DNA of 64,000 nucleotides from Rikenellaceae bacterium (GCA_022766385.1 JALEPJ010000015.1:55013-119012), one strand, 5' to 3'. Counted from the stretch's first letter, positions 43,405 through 52,031 are shown. Notes: generated by a model not told the origin, from the letters alone. Translations and numbers: made by a program.

Positions 43405-44000
43405 CTTTTGACGATTTCAATCTGGAAAAAAATGCAGACGGACTGCTTCCGGTAATAATACAGGACTCGATTACTTTGAAAGTGCTGATGCTGGGCTATA
43501 TGAACCGTGAAGCCTTTGAAAAGAGCCGGTCAGAAGGGCTGGTCACCTTCTGGTCAAGGAGCAGGCAATGCCTTTGGACTAAGGGAGAAACAAGCCGCAA
43601 CTACCTTCATATCAAGGAGATGTATAAAGATTGCGACAGCGATACCCTTCTGATTAAGGCAATTCCTGACGGCCCGACCTGCCATAGAGGAACTACTGCC
43701 TGCTTCGACACTGAAGAGACGGAGGGATTCATACGCCGCCTCTCCGCCATAGTAAAGAGCAGACACGAAGAGATGCCGGATTCCTCATATACGACTAAAC
43801 TCTTCATCAAGGGAGTCAAGGCTATAGCCAAGAAGTTGGGTGAAGAGAGCTCGGAAACTATTATTGAAGCTGTTGACGGGAAGAAAGACAGATTCATCTA
43901 CGAGGCCTGTGACCTGGTTTACCATCTGCTGGTACTGCTTGAAGAAATGGGCTGCAGCCTGGAGGACCTTGAGAAAGAGCTGGCATTGAGACATAGCTGA
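43401..44000 (+). CDS. hisIE: Bifunctional PRA-cyclohydrolase/PR-ATP pyrophosphatase
   Basis: A 199-residue fusion catalysing steps 2 and 3. The HisI half has FWSRSRQCLWTKGETSRNYL near residue 55 and the metal-binding DCDSDTLLIKAIPDGPTCH; the HisE half begins near residue 115 with SSYTTKLFIKGVKAIAKKLG and EESSETIIEA, ending in a helical CDLVYHLLVLLEEMGCSLED. ATG 43401 overlapping the hisF stop as ATGA is chosen over ATG 43380. Last gene of the his operon; a hairpin follows at 44021-44064. Confidence 0.95.
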   Translation: MTFDDFNLEKNADGLLPVIIQDSITLKVLMLGYMNREAFEKSRSEGLVTFWSRSRQCLWTKGETSRNYLHIKEMYKDCDSDTLLIKAIPDGPTCHRGTTACFDTEETEGFIRRLSAIVKSRHEEMPDSSYTTKLFIKGVKAIAKKLGEESSETIIEAVDGKKDRFIYEACDLVYHLLVLLEEMGCSLEDLEKELALRHS

Positions 44001-44020
44001 TCGAGCTGCATAAACAAAAG

Positions 44021-44064
44021 AAAGAGGTTGACCGAAAGTCTTTTGACTTAAGATCAACCTCTTT
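44021..44064. terminator. Bidirectional terminator between hisIE and tRNA-Arg
   Basis: An 11-bp outer stem AAAGAGGTTGA / TCAACCTCTTT with an inner AAGTC-TTTT-GACTT hairpin. T-rich ends occur on both strands, so it can end the his operon on the plus strand and the tRNA transcript on the minus strand. Confidence 0.8.
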
Positions 44065-44065
44065 G

Positions 44066-44137
44066 TAGTCCCTAGTGGAATCGAACCACTATTTAAGGTT
44101 TAGGAAACCTTCGTTCTATCCGTTGAACTAAGGGACC
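44066..44137 (-). tRNA. tRNA-Arg (anticodon CCT)
   Basis: The minus strand folds into a 72-nt cloverleaf: acceptor GGTCCCT / AGGGACT (first pair G-U), D arm GTTC...GAAC, anticodon stem AAGGT-TTCCTAA-ACCTT with anticodon CCT, T arm AGTGG-TTCGATT-CCACT, discriminator A, no encoded CCA. It reads AGG codons. A small GC-rich hairpin (44146-44165) lies between it and rpmF, perhaps an RNA-processing site. Confidence 0.95.
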
Positions 44138-44183
44138 GGATACGAAGACGCGGGCAAGCGCGTCTCAGTCAGAGAACAGCTGC

Positions 44184-44366
44184 TTATTCAGCGCTCTTCT
44201 CGATAATCTGACGTCCTCTGTAGTAGCCGCACTCAGGGCATACTCTGTGGTACATTACAGTAGCACCGCAGTTAGGGCAGGTAGCAAGTGTAGGAACAGG
44301 AGCGAAGTCGTGAGTTCTTCTCTTGTCTCTTCTCTGCTTAGAGAGTTTGTGTTTTGGATGTGCCAT
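44184..44366 (-). CDS. rpmF: 50S ribosomal protein L32
   Basis: A 60-residue zinc-ribbon ribosomal protein beginning MAHPKHKLSKQRRDKRRTH, with two cysteine pairs (CPNCGATVMYHRVCPECGYY) intact, so it is the zinc-binding C+ form. It lies 19 bp downstream of the DUF177 gene, the common arrangement. Confidence 0.97.
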   Translation of the reverse strand: MAHPKHKLSKQRRDKRRTHDFAPVPTLATCPNCGATVMYHRVCPECGYYRGRQIIEKSAE

Positions 44367-44385
44367 TGTTCTATAATTTTAAATT

Positions 44386-44919
44386 TTATTTATTGTCATC
44401 AAACAAATTCTTAAGTGCTGCAAACGGGCTGTCTTCCGCGCTCGCATTCCCGCCTGGCTCCGGCTCCTGAATGCCCAAATACTTCACGGTTTCCTGATCG
44501 CAGGCTCCCTCCTCGTGAACCCTCGTCAGAGGAAGAGAGAGGCAGGTGTAGTCATATATGACCTGACCCATATCCAAATCCGTATTGTCCTCAGGAATGA
44601 AGAGGATTTCCCTCTCACCATCCCCGGCACTCTCCCCTTCTGCAGATTCTTCTCCGAACTTGATACTGAATGACTTGCGAACCGAAACAGGCAGTCTCAA
44701 TTCTGAGAGACATCTGTCACATTCCACGGTAGCCACTCCTTCAATGCTCAGGTCGAGACCTATGAAGCGCCCTGACTTTTCTGCCAGAACCTCAACGGAA
44801 AGCTCCGCATCAAGGATTTCCGAATTCTCAAAAGTACTAAAGAACTGTCCGTCAGCGCTCCAACAGAACTCTGTTCTGCCCTGCGCCAATCCGTTTAAAG
44901 GTATAACAAAGGGTTGCAA
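44386..44919 (-). CDS. DUF177 (YceD-like) protein with non-ATG start
   Basis: A protein of about 177 residues of the YceD/DUF177 family, usually paired with rpmF and linked to 23S rRNA/large-subunit biogenesis. It contains ATVECDRCLSELRLPV-like VATVECDRCLSELRLPV near residue 75 and a C-terminal SPFAALKNLF. No in-frame ATG exists before the conserved part. TTG at 44919 gives the family-like N-terminus (M)QPFVIPLNGLAQGRTEF; TTG at 44946, overlapping the typA stop, is the alternative. Confidence 0.82.
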   Translation of the reverse strand: MQPFVIPLNGLAQGRTEFCWSADGQFFSTFENSEILDAELSVEVLAEKSGRFIGLDLSIEGVATVECDRCLSELRLPVSVRKSFSIKFGEESAEGESAGDGEREILFIPEDNTDLDMGQVIYDYTCLSLPLTRVHEEGACDQETVKYLGIQEPEPGGNASAEDSPFAALKNLFDDNK

Positions 44920-44936
44920 AGGTAATAAAAAATTTC

Positions 44937-46748
44937 CTATAAACAATCTTCTTCTCCGCTTTTTCTCTTCCTATCAATAGGATCAAGCAAAATCTTGCGT
45001 ATTCTCATATAGTGAGGAGTAACCTCAACCAGCTCGTCCTCCTGGATATACTCAAGAGCCTCCTCGAGAGAGAATTTGATTGCCGGAGGCAGAACGACCT
45101 TCTCATCACTGCCGGCAGCACGCACATTGGTGAGCTTCTTGGTCTTGCAGATATTGATATTGAGATCCCTTTCCCTTGTGTGCTCGCCAAGGACCTGACC
45201 GCAATAAATCTGCTCTCCCGGCTCAACGAAGAAGCGACCCCTGTCGAGAAGCTTGTTCATTGAATAAGCGACTGCCTCACCCGTTTCAAGAGAAACGAGA
45301 GAACCGTTGTTTCTGCGCTCGATTTCGCCCTTGAAAGGCTGGTACTCCTTATATCGGTGAGCGACAATTGCCTCACCCTGTGATGCTGTAAGAAGATTGC
45401 TCCTGAGTCCCATCAGACCTCGGGTAGGAATCTCGAACTCAAGCAATGTCCTGTCTCCGCGCGGCTCCATTCTCAAAAGCGCTCCTTTTCTTCGTGTGGC
45501 AATCTCTATGGCAGCTCCCACAAACGCCTCCGGCACCTCAATGGAGAGGTCCTCAATAGGTTCGCAGCGCTGGCCGTTGATGACTTTGTCGAGAACCTTT
45601 GGCTGGCCCACCTGAAGCTCAAAACCCTCACGGCGCATAGTCTCGATGAGGACGGAGAGATGAAGTACACCACGGCCGTAAACGACAAATGAATCCGCTG
45701 TGAGGCCTGGCTTAACCTTAAGCGCGAGATTCTTCTCAAGTTCCTTTTCAAGACGGTCCTTGATATGGCGCGAGGTCACAAACTTGCCATCCTTACCAAA
45801 GAAAGGAGAGTTGTTGATGGAGAAGAGCATACTCATCGTAGGCTCGTCAATTGAGATAGGAGGCAGAGCCTCAGGATTCTCATAATCGGCAATTGTATCG
45901 CCAATCTCAAAGCCATCAATACCCACCACTGCACAGATATCACCGCACTGAGCATCCTCGACATTGGCCTTTCCCAGACCATCGAAGACCATAAGCTGCT
46001 TGATTTTCTGCTTCTGGATCACATCGTAACGCTTGCAAAGGCTGATATTCATTCCGGCCTTGAGGCTGCCCCGGGTGATGCGGCCGACAGCGATTCTTCC
46101 GACATATGGAGAATACTCCAGAGAGGAAATGAGCATCTGAGGGCTACCTTCCTTCACTTCCGGAGCAGGAATTACATCAAGTATCGCATCGAGAAGAGGG
46201 GTAATGTCATTGCCGGGACTCTTCCAGTCATCAGACATCCAACCCTGCTTGGCACTTCCGTAAATCGTCTTGAAGTCAAGCTGGTCCTCCGTGGCGTTAA
46301 GATTGCACATCAAATCAAAAACCTCCTCCTGAACCTCGTCAGGACGACAATTAGGCTTGTCGACCTTATTCACGACAACGATAGGCTTCTTGCCCATCTC
46401 AAGCGCTTTCTGGAGGACGAAGCGGGTCTGAGGCATACAGCCCTCGAATGCATCAACCAGAAGAAGGACACCGTCCGCCATGTTGAGCACTCTTTCCACC
46501 TCACCACCGAAATCACTATGTCCCGGAGTATCTATGATATTGATTTTTACGCCTTTGTATATTACCGACACATTCTTTGCGAGAATGGTGATACCTCTTT
46601 CCCTTTCAAGGTCATTGTTATCCAGTATGAGCTGGCCGAGATTCTCCGGCTGTCTTACCAGATTCGCCTGATAGATCATTCTGTCGACAAGAGTGGTCTT
46701 GCCATGGTCGACGTGAGCAATGATCGCAATGTTTCTAATCTCCTGCAT
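44937..46748 (-). CDS. typA: Ribosome-associated GTPase TypA/BipA
   Basis: A 603-residue translational GTPase with the G1 motif [16 protein letters not shown] (residues 8-23), [14 protein letters not shown] (G2), [17 protein letters not shown] (G3) and [12 protein letters not shown] (G4), followed by domain II, the EF-G-like domains and the TypA C-terminal domain ([20 protein letters not shown]). The ATG at 46748 begins [16 protein letters not shown]; the longer frame to 46793 overlaps the promoter. Acts on 50S assembly and stress adaptation. Confidence 0.96.
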   Translation of the reverse strand: MQEIRNIAIIAHVDHGKTTLVDRMIYQANLVRQPENLGQLILDNNDLERERGITILAKNVSVIYKGVKINIIDTPGHSDFGGEVERVLNMADGVLLLVDAFEGCMPQTRFVLQKALEMGKKPIVVVNKVDKPNCRPDEVQEEVFDLMCNLNATEDQLDFKTIYGSAKQGWMSDDWKSPGNDITPLLDAILDVIPAPEVKEGSPQMLISSLEYSPYVGRIAVGRITRGSLKAGMNISLCKRYDVIQKQKIKQLMVFDGLGKANVEDAQCGDICAVVGIDGFEIGDTIADYENPEALPPISIDEPTMSMLFSINNSPFFGKDGKFVTSRHIKDRLEKELEKNLALKVKPGLTADSFVVYGRGVLHLSVLIETMRREGFELQVGQPKVLDKVINGQRCEPIEDLSIEVPEAFVGAAIEIATRRKGALLRMEPRGDRTLLEFEIPTRGLMGLRSNLLTASQGEAIVAHRYKEYQPFKGEIERRNNGSLVSLETGEAVAYSMNKLLDRGRFFVEPGEQIYCGQVLGEHTRERDLNINICKTKKLTNVRAAGSDEKVVLPPAIKFSLEEALEYIQEDELVEVTPHYMRIRKILLDPIDRKRKSGEEDCL

Positions 46749-46780
46749 ATTAATGCTGTTTTCCTTTTCAATAAATCTTA

Positions 46781-46788
46781 CAAATTTA
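46781..46788 (-). promoter_or_regulatory. -7 box for typA
   Basis: CAAATTTA reads TAAATTTG on the minus strand, an exact consensus match, 32 bp before the typA ATG. Confidence 0.65.
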
Positions 46789-46820
46789 CTCATTTCCGAG
46801 CAGATTATGAAGATTTTGAC

Positions 46821-46828
46821 TATTTTTG
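46821..46828 (+). promoter_or_regulatory. -7 box for the 2-hydroxyacid dehydrogenase gene
   Basis: TATTTTTG matches the consensus exactly, 25 bp before the ATG at 46854, and diverges from the typA box 32 bp away. Confidence 0.65.
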
Positions 46829-46853
46829 TAAAAGAACATCATACACTTGGGCC

Positions 46854-47780
46854 ATGAAAATCGTTTTTCTTGATGCTTCCACTATGGGAGACACCCCTAT
46901 CGACCCTATTGCCGCACTCGGCGAACTCACACTTTGGCCAACTTCGACCAAGGAAGAGGCATTGCAGAGGGTCAATGACTGCGAAGTGCTTATTGTCAAT
47001 AAAGTCAAAGTCGATCGCGAGCTCATTGCCGCTGCCCCAAAGCTGAAACTGATTTGCGTGGCCGCGACCGGAGTCAACAACATTGATCTCCAGGAAGCCG
47101 CCGGAAGAGGCATTCCCGTCAGGAACGTCAGCGGCTATTCGACTGACTCAGTGGTTCAATCGACCTTTATGCATATGCTGTCCCTGCTCGGAAACGCCCC
47201 TTATTTTGATGATGCCGTAAAAAGCGGCCGATACTCCGGAATGAGCATCTTTACCGATGTCAGCAAGCCATTCATCGAAATGAAGGGCAAAAAGCTCGGC
47301 ATTGTGGGACTGGGCAATATTGGCAACAAAGTGGCTGCCATTGCGAAAGCCTTCGGAATGGAAGTGTCCTATTATTCCACATCAGGCACATCACACTCGA
47401 AGGAGTATCCAAGCCTTCCGCTTGAAACGATTATGAGTGAGAGCGATGTAATCTCGGTTCACGCCCCGTACAATGAAAGAACTGCCGGGCTCATTGGAGA
47501 AAATGAGCTCAGAATGATGAAAAGAGCTGCCTTTATTATCAACATGGGAAGAGGTGGCATCATTGAAGAAGCCGCCTTAGCCAAAGTTATTGACGAGGAT
47601 TTGATTGGAGGAGCTGCTCTGGACGTATTTGAAAAGGAGCCTCTGCCTGCCGAGAGTCCGCTGCTGCATACTTCTCATCCTGAAAAACTCAGGCTTTCGC
47701 CACATACGGCCTGGGCAAGCGTTGAGGCAAGAAAGCGCCTGATGGACGGTATTGCCGCCAACATACGCCTCGGCTGGTAA
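46854..47780 (+). CDS. D-2-hydroxyacid dehydrogenase (glycerate/hydroxypyruvate reductase-like)
   Basis: A 308-residue NAD(P)-dependent dehydrogenase. It shows the Rossmann motif KLGIVGLGNIGNKVAAIAKA near residue 146, the substrate arginine region MGRGGIIEEAALAKV near 230, GAALDVFEKEPLP with the catalytic glutamate, and the catalytic histidine in LSPHTAWAS near 285. The VAATGVNNIDLQEA block is typical of the glycerate dehydrogenase group. The ATG at 46854 is chosen; the longer frame from 46518 lies within typA. Substrate specificity is not certain. Confidence 0.92.
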   Translation: MKIVFLDASTMGDTPIDPIAALGELTLWPTSTKEEALQRVNDCEVLIVNKVKVDRELIAAAPKLKLICVAATGVNNIDLQEAAGRGIPVRNVSGYSTDSVVQSTFMHMLSLLGNAPYFDDAVKSGRYSGMSIFTDVSKPFIEMKGKKLGIVGLGNIGNKVAAIAKAFGMEVSYYSTSGTSHSKEYPSLPLETIMSESDVISVHAPYNERTAGLIGENELRMMKRAAFIINMGRGGIIEEAALAKVIDEDLIGGAALDVFEKEPLPAESPLLHTSHPEKLRLSPHTAWASVEARKRLMDGIAANIRLGW

Positions 47781-47819
47781 TGCTTACCTGCCTTCGCGCT
47801 TCTTGAGCGTGAGGGAGCA

Positions 47820-47855
47820 CAAAAAAAGCGGCCAATAATCACTTATAGGTCGCTT
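47820..47855 (-). terminator. Terminator after tRNA-Leu
   Basis: On the minus strand AAGCGACC / GGCCGCTT (8 bp with one G-U pair) is followed by seven T residues, 14 bp after the tRNA 3' end. Confidence 0.75.
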
Positions 47856-47868
47856 CCCTTTATAGTCG

Positions 47869-47951
47869 TGCGCGGGATGAGACTCGAACTCACACGCCTT
47901 TTACAGCACTAGCTCCTGAAACTAGCGCGTCTACCATTTCGCCACCCGCGC
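47869..47951 (-). tRNA. tRNA-Leu (anticodon CAG)
   Basis: An 83-nt class II tRNA on the minus strand: acceptor GCGCGGG / CCCGCGC, anticodon stem CTAGT with loop TTCAGGA (anticodon CAG, reading CUG), long variable arm TGCTGTAAAAGGCG, T arm with GTTCGAGTC, discriminator A, no encoded CCA. Confidence 0.95.
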
Positions 47952-48021
47952 AAGTGGACTGCAAATATATTATATTTTTTTCATTTGACAAAAAACAAGA
48001 GTCATAACTGTTCCCAATCCA

Positions 48022-48846
48022 CTAATATTTCAAGTCAAAATTCAGGGTTTTCTTCCATTTGGATGTAGATACTTTTATACTTGAGCTTGCAAAATCCAAG
48101 CTAACGCTGATATCCTCCAAATCCTCTGCAGTCCAGTCATACCCGCTTTCAATAATGCAGGTTCCCAGAGGAAAAGTCTTAAGTTCCTCCAGATCACGGG
48201 AGTACAGTTTAAGCCTGAGACTATCGTCCCTCTGTCTTGGCACCTTAATCCTGAAGATTCCGTCCGAATTCATCCTTGAAAGGCAGTAAAAAGGCCCCTC
48301 TAGCAAAGAACCATCAAAATCATATCCACAGATATTGCCCTCAAGTGAGACCATCTGCATCCCTTGAGACCCAAGTTCCGGATGCACCATATTCAACTCA
48401 ATATTGCACCAATTCTTGTGGAGGCTGACTGTCCTTCTCACTCCATCAGTCGCCGTTTCCATCCATTCCGTCTGCATATATACCTTAGGGCAGTCCATCC
48501 CCTTTGGAATCTGCAGTTTCCGATCCAAATAAGCGTAAGCTTCTTCAGCACAAATCACACTCACCTGTACGCCCGTTTTTGGAACGGAAACGCAGTATTC
48601 CTGTACATACGAGTCAAGAGCAAAGCATTCGCTTTTATCAAAACCGTTTCGGTCAGAAAGCTCCAGTCGAAGTGAATCAAAGCCCTGTGATATCAGGCTT
48701 GAACATTCAAGAGTAGAAAAGTCCAATACCAGGAAACAGGGACACTCGCTTCGGTCTTCAGAGATGGAACAGGATGGAAGCAAGGAACAACTCACCACAC
48801 ATAACGCAGCCCCCACAAGAATCCTTGCAATATAATCAGAAAACAT
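48022..48846 (-). CDS. Mfa2/FimB-like lipoprotein (possible fimbrial anchor)
   Basis: A 274-residue exported protein: signal MFSDYIARILVGAALCVVSC with a lipobox Cys in the LLPSCSISEDRSECPC region. The motif DRSECPCFLVLDFS right after the lipid Cys is typical of the Mfa2/FimB family, whose members anchor or cap Bacteroidales fimbriae at the outer membrane. The remainder is beta-rich (VSLHKNWCNIELNMVHPELG) as in the transthyretin-like fimbrillin folds. No major fimbrillin gene is adjacent. The start at 48846 overlaps the DUF3575 stop by 11 bp; the frame to 48978 lies within that gene. Confidence 0.7.
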   Translation of the reverse strand: MFSDYIARILVGAALCVVSCSLLPSCSISEDRSECPCFLVLDFSTLECSSLISQGFDSLRLELSDRNGFDKSECFALDSYVQEYCVSVPKTGVQVSVICAEEAYAYLDRKLQIPKGMDCPKVYMQTEWMETATDGVRRTVSLHKNWCNIELNMVHPELGSQGMQMVSLEGNICGYDFDGSLLEGPFYCLSRMNSDGIFRIKVPRQRDDSLRLKLYSRDLEELKTFPLGTCIIESGYDWTAEDLEDISVSLDFASSSIKVSTSKWKKTLNFDLKY

Positions 48847-49420
48847 ATACCAAACCCAAGAGTATATCATCAGGGAGGAAAAAAGTCTTCTTCCCGTTAT
48901 CAGTGATTTTGCCGCAAACAGGGCATTCATAAATAGTGAACCACTCCCTTCCGGCCCACATTCCCAGACCGGCTTCAATATTGAAGTGAGGAGACAGCAT
49001 ATATGTATATCCCGCTGTCAGCCCGACTCCGACCCTATCACCCTCTCGGGTCATTGCTTCTGTCAATCCACCGATATTGAATTCCTGATATTGGGCCTTA
49101 CCGTGCAGCCACCAACCTGAATGAATGTGCCACGGCCAAAAGCGCATACCCAATGATGCTGTCCTTTGTTTAGACTGCATCTGGTCTGCCACCCCTTCCC
49201 TGCCCTTGAAAACAAAGGGATTATAACGGAAGGCGGCTTCGGCTGACAGATGCCTTGAAAAGCCCCAAGAAACATTTCCGCTCATAGTGCCTAGATTCAG
49301 ATAAGACAGCATATTGGTGGAAAGCGCCAGGTCCTGAGCCTTCAGGCTTCCTTCTGTGCCCATTGCCATCAGAGAGCATAGTGTGATGCCCACAAATAGT
49401 CTTTTGATGTATTTCTTCAT
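48836..49420 (-). CDS. DUF3575 outer-membrane protein
   Basis: A 194-residue exported protein with signal MKKYIKRLFVGITLCSLMAM and a beta-barrel-like body: LALSTNMLSYLNLGTMSGNV, WGFSRHLSAEAAFRYNPF, FWPWHIHSGWWLHGKAQYQE, GVGLTAGYTYMLSPHFNIEA and the C-terminal aromatic LLGLVYVF. DUF3575 genes typically sit in Bacteroidales operons with fimbrial-type genes. The CPVCG in the last loop could bind metal or form a disulfide. An ATG at 49432 would overlap the upstream gene; 49420 starts the signal peptide. Confidence 0.82.
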   Translation of the reverse strand: MKKYIKRLFVGITLCSLMAMGTEGSLKAQDLALSTNMLSYLNLGTMSGNVSWGFSRHLSAEAAFRYNPFVFKGREGVADQMQSKQRTASLGMRFWPWHIHSGWWLHGKAQYQEFNIGGLTEAMTREGDRVGVGLTAGYTYMLSPHFNIEAGLGMWAGREWFTIYECPVCGKITDNGKKTFFLPDDILLGLVYVF

Positions 49421-49421
49421 A

Positions 49422-51005
49422 TCAGTCAGCATATCTTTCAAAGGCTTGATCAATAATTGTAGAGTATTCAGGATATAATTCATCGAGTTTTATCCTAAGG
49501 CTCTCCCTATCTTTTACTTCAGGGCAGAGAGCCTTGCTAATCATGGACGCATCCAAGCCCCTCTCTTCCAAATAAAGAAAGATGTGAGGTTTGAACCAGT
49601 AATCTGTTCCGAACAGGCGGCTTTCCTCTCCGTAGCGCTTCCAATAAAGGCGGTTCTGGAGGTAATATGCCCACATCTCCCCTATCTCGCAATAACCGGC
49701 ATTTTCACCTTCCCCAATGCCATACATACGGCCTCCTGTATCTACAAAAGATTTGAGTATATAGGACACATACTTGTTCCAATAAGTCTTTCCAACCTGT
49801 GAGAAATGACTTGCGTGAGCCAGCTCGTGTATAGCACTTGCATATATGGTACTATAGTTGACTGCACCCTTGAGACCCAGAGTGATATCCGGCAGGAACA
49901 TCTTCACAATCGACTTATAATCTCCCATCAATTCTCCCAGCTTCGTATCGTCCACCAGGACACCGTGCTGGAGCATAGGAGCACTGCTTGCCCCCGTCAG
50001 CTGGAAGAGCCACAGCCTGGTATTGGCAGGAGGTGGGCTGATCCTGCAGTCAGCGTCATTGCAAATCTCAAAATAATCGTAGCAGGCATTGTTCACAACG
50101 CTACGGCAATACAGGTTCCTGTCCGAGGCCGGTTCAATGGTCAAACTCAAACCTTCGGGGCCCTCCATACCAAGGGCTGAAGTGGATGCAGGCACAAGAA
50201 CCTTGTTGAAACCTATTGCGAAGCCCTTTTCATTCTGGAAGACGATGCGATAGCGGAGCTTTGATGAGAACTGTCTGTCTATTTTATAGTAGCCGTCTGC
50301 ATCGGTGTAGGTGGATGAAAACTTGACGAAAGTATGACAAATGAGCTTGACCCCTGCAACACCCACTATACCGCCGTCACTGCTATCTTCATCATAGACG
50401 GTGATGCGTCCCGAAGGTCTGGCAACAGCGCTCAAAGCCTTTGAATCCGGAATGATGAATTCCTCATTTCCGCTGATTCTGTATGCCTCCCTCTCTACCA
50501 GGTCCCAATCTATGTCCCCTCCGGAACGGACGGCAGGATCATTGTCAGCAATATAGCATTGGTCAAGAATTTCATACCTTATCCTCGACGGAAAATCAAA
50601 ATCCGGTCTGACAACGGCATATTGCCAAGTAATCATATCCTCGGGGAGCTCCGGGTCATGATAGTAGTCTCCATCCTTTATTATCTGATAATCAATGGGA
50701 TGGTCAAAGAGAACAAGCCCGGAATTGAGAAGTATCCTGAATTCTTCCTGATCCTTGGGCAGGAAGCGGACATAAATGTCGGTAGCCTGCAGATCCACAC
50801 GTCCAGCCTTGGTGGGATAGACTGAGGCAAGTGCGGCGCTCATATTCTCGAGGGTGTAAGGATCCTCCATCTTATCGCCCAGAACTATCATTTCGTGAGT
50901 GAGTTCATATGGGCCTGTCTGTGCATCCTTCTCTTCTAAGCCTCGCTCAGAGCAGGAAAACAGAGTGATTGCCACAAAAGGCAGAAGTAAAATCGCGTTC
51001 TTCAT
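49422..51005 (-). CDS. Exported lipoprotein with HExxH zinc-protease-like motif
   Basis: A 527-residue lipoprotein (MKNAILLLPFVAITLFSCSE, lipid Cys at about residue 18). The middle has a carboxypeptidase-regulatory-like beta domain (about residues 190-260, VGVAGVKLICHTFVKFSSTY then TDADGYYKIDRQF). Near residue 393 IHELAHASHFSQ gives HExxH, and the glutamate in CEIGEMWAYYL near residue 443 could be the third zinc ligand, a gluzincin-like pattern. The C-terminus YPEYSTIIDQAFERYAD is helical. It heads a three-gene run with DUF3575 and an Mfa2-like gene. I do not recognise the family by name. Confidence 0.72.
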   Translation of the reverse strand: MKNAILLLPFVAITLFSCSERGLEEKDAQTGPYELTHEMIVLGDKMEDPYTLENMSAALASVYPTKAGRVDLQATDIYVRFLPKDQEEFRILLNSGLVLFDHPIDYQIIKDGDYYHDPELPEDMITWQYAVVRPDFDFPSRIRYEILDQCYIADNDPAVRSGGDIDWDLVEREAYRISGNEEFIIPDSKALSAVARPSGRITVYDEDSSDGGIVGVAGVKLICHTFVKFSSTYTDADGYYKIDRQFSSKLRYRIVFQNEKGFAIGFNKVLVPASTSALGMEGPEGLSLTIEPASDRNLYCRSVVNNACYDYFEICNDADCRISPPPANTRLWLFQLTGASSAPMLQHGVLVDDTKLGELMGDYKSIVKMFLPDITLGLKGAVNYSTIYASAIHELAHASHFSQVGKTYWNKYVSYILKSFVDTGGRMYGIGEGENAGYCEIGEMWAYYLQNRLYWKRYGEESRLFGTDYWFKPHIFLYLEERGLDASMISKALCPEVKDRESLRIKLDELYPEYSTIIDQAFERYAD

Positions 51006-51043
51006 AGTCTTGTCGGTTTTCTCCTGCAAAGTGACAAAGAATC

Positions 51044-51070
51044 ATCCGTTTTCCGAAAAAGAAAACGGAT
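51044..51070. repeat. 10-bp inverted repeat upstream of the protease/DUF3575/Mfa2 operon
   Basis: ATCCGTTTTC / GAAAACGGAT with a 7-nt spacer, 39 bp upstream of the ATG at 51005. No T-run follows it in the minus direction, so it could be an operator or a leader hairpin rather than a terminator. Confidence 0.6.
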
Positions 51071-51110
51071 AAAAAAAGAACAGGCTCCACAGCTATCTGC
51101 AGGGCCTGTT
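51068..51110 (-). terminator. Terminator after deoC
   Basis: On the minus strand a 7-bp stem AACAGGC / GCCTGTT (51079-51110) with an inner CTGCAG/CTGTGG pairing is followed by CTTTTTTT. Confidence 0.8.
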
Positions 51111-51137
51111 TTTTATCCTCTTAAAAAAAACAATGTA

Positions 51138-52031
51138 TTAAAACACCGTGACTGTCTTCTGCTCTATCGATGACATCAGTTGATTGGCAAGACGGCTTAC
51201 GCCCAAACGGAAAAGCGACTTGTCAAGCCATTCCTTGCCGAGGACTGAGGAGACGATGGAATAGTAGCACACAGCATCCATCGAGTTGGAGATACCGCCA
51301 GCAGCCTTGAAGCCCACCTTTCTCCCGGTTTGCTTGTAATATGCGGCAATTGCCTCGCACATCACATAAGCTGCCATTGGGGTGGCATTCACGCTGACTT
51401 TGCCGGTCGAGGTCTTGATAAAGTCAGCACCGGCTTCCATCGCCAGGAAAGAGGCCTCCGCGATTGCCAGCGGAGTAACGAGCAAACCGGTCTCGAGTAT
51501 CACCTTCAGTACAACTTTCTTGCCCATTGCCTCAGCCTTGGAGTCTATCGCTTTTTTCATTGCACGAATTTCCTCCGCGGCCCTGCTCTCATCGCCCGTA
51601 AGGAAGGCATTGAGAGCCAAAACTATATCAACTTCATCAGCACCAGCCTCAACTGCCAGTTCGCACTCCCTGACCTTAACTTCAAGGAAGCTCTGGGCTG
51701 AAGGGAAGCAGCTTGACACTACGGTCACGTGGAGTTCAGGGTCATTTCTTTCCTCTGCCACTATGGATGCGAAATTCGGATATACACAAACCGAAGCAGG
51801 TAGAGGATATTGAGGATAGTCTTTTCTCAGGCTATTGACCTTGCCTACCAGTTTTCTGACCGAAGCCTCAGTGTCATTGGTATTGAGAGTCGTAAGATCC
51901 ATGATCCCAAAGCAGTCCATCAGGACTTTAGCTGAGATCATCTCATCAAGATTTGAAGCAATCATTCCGATGCTTTTGTCGATGGCTTCCTGATTTGGAG
52001 TATAGCCATACTTGTTGCAAAGTGTATTCAT
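51138..52031 (-). CDS. deoC: Deoxyribose-phosphate aldolase
   Basis: Cleaves 2-deoxyribose-5-phosphate to glyceraldehyde-3-phosphate and acetaldehyde in deoxynucleoside breakdown. The 297 residues show the class I aldolase lysines in KKVVLKVILETGLL near residue 178 and in ADFIKTSTGKVSVNATP near residue 210 (Schiff base), with the aspartate in VDIVLALNAFLTGD. An N-terminal extension of about 45 residues precedes the core, as in the longer DeoC forms. Last gene of the ftsY-pheT-DUF4296-radical SAM-deoC run. Confidence 0.95.
   Translation of the reverse strand: MNTLCNKYGYTPNQEAIDKSIGMIASNLDEMISAKVLMDCFGIMDLTTLNTNDTEASVRKLVGKVNSLRKDYPQYPLPASVCVYPNFASIVAEERNDPELHVTVVSSCFPSAQSFLEVKVRECELAVEAGADEVDIVLALNAFLTGDESRAAEEIRAMKKAIDSKAEAMGKKVVLKVILETGLLVTPLAIAEASFLAMEAGADFIKTSTGKVSVNATPMAAYVMCEAIAAYYKQTGRKVGFKAAGGISNSMDAVCYYSIVSSVLGKEWLDKSLFRLGVSRLANQLMSSIEQKTVTVF

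Noticed and set aside
44146..44165. Hairpin AGACGCG/CGCGTCT between rpmF and tRNA-Arg as a terminator
   Set aside because: No T-run follows on the minus strand; a tRNA-processing role is possible but unsupported.
46518..46853. N-terminal extension of the 2-hydroxyacid dehydrogenase frame
   Set aside because: It lies antisense to typA and upstream of the consensus promoter; the family N-terminus starts at 46854.
47869..47951. tRNA-Leu as the attachment site of a genomic island carrying the surface operon
   Set aside because: The tRNA 3' end faces away from that operon, no repeat of the 3' end was seen, and there is no integrase in the window.
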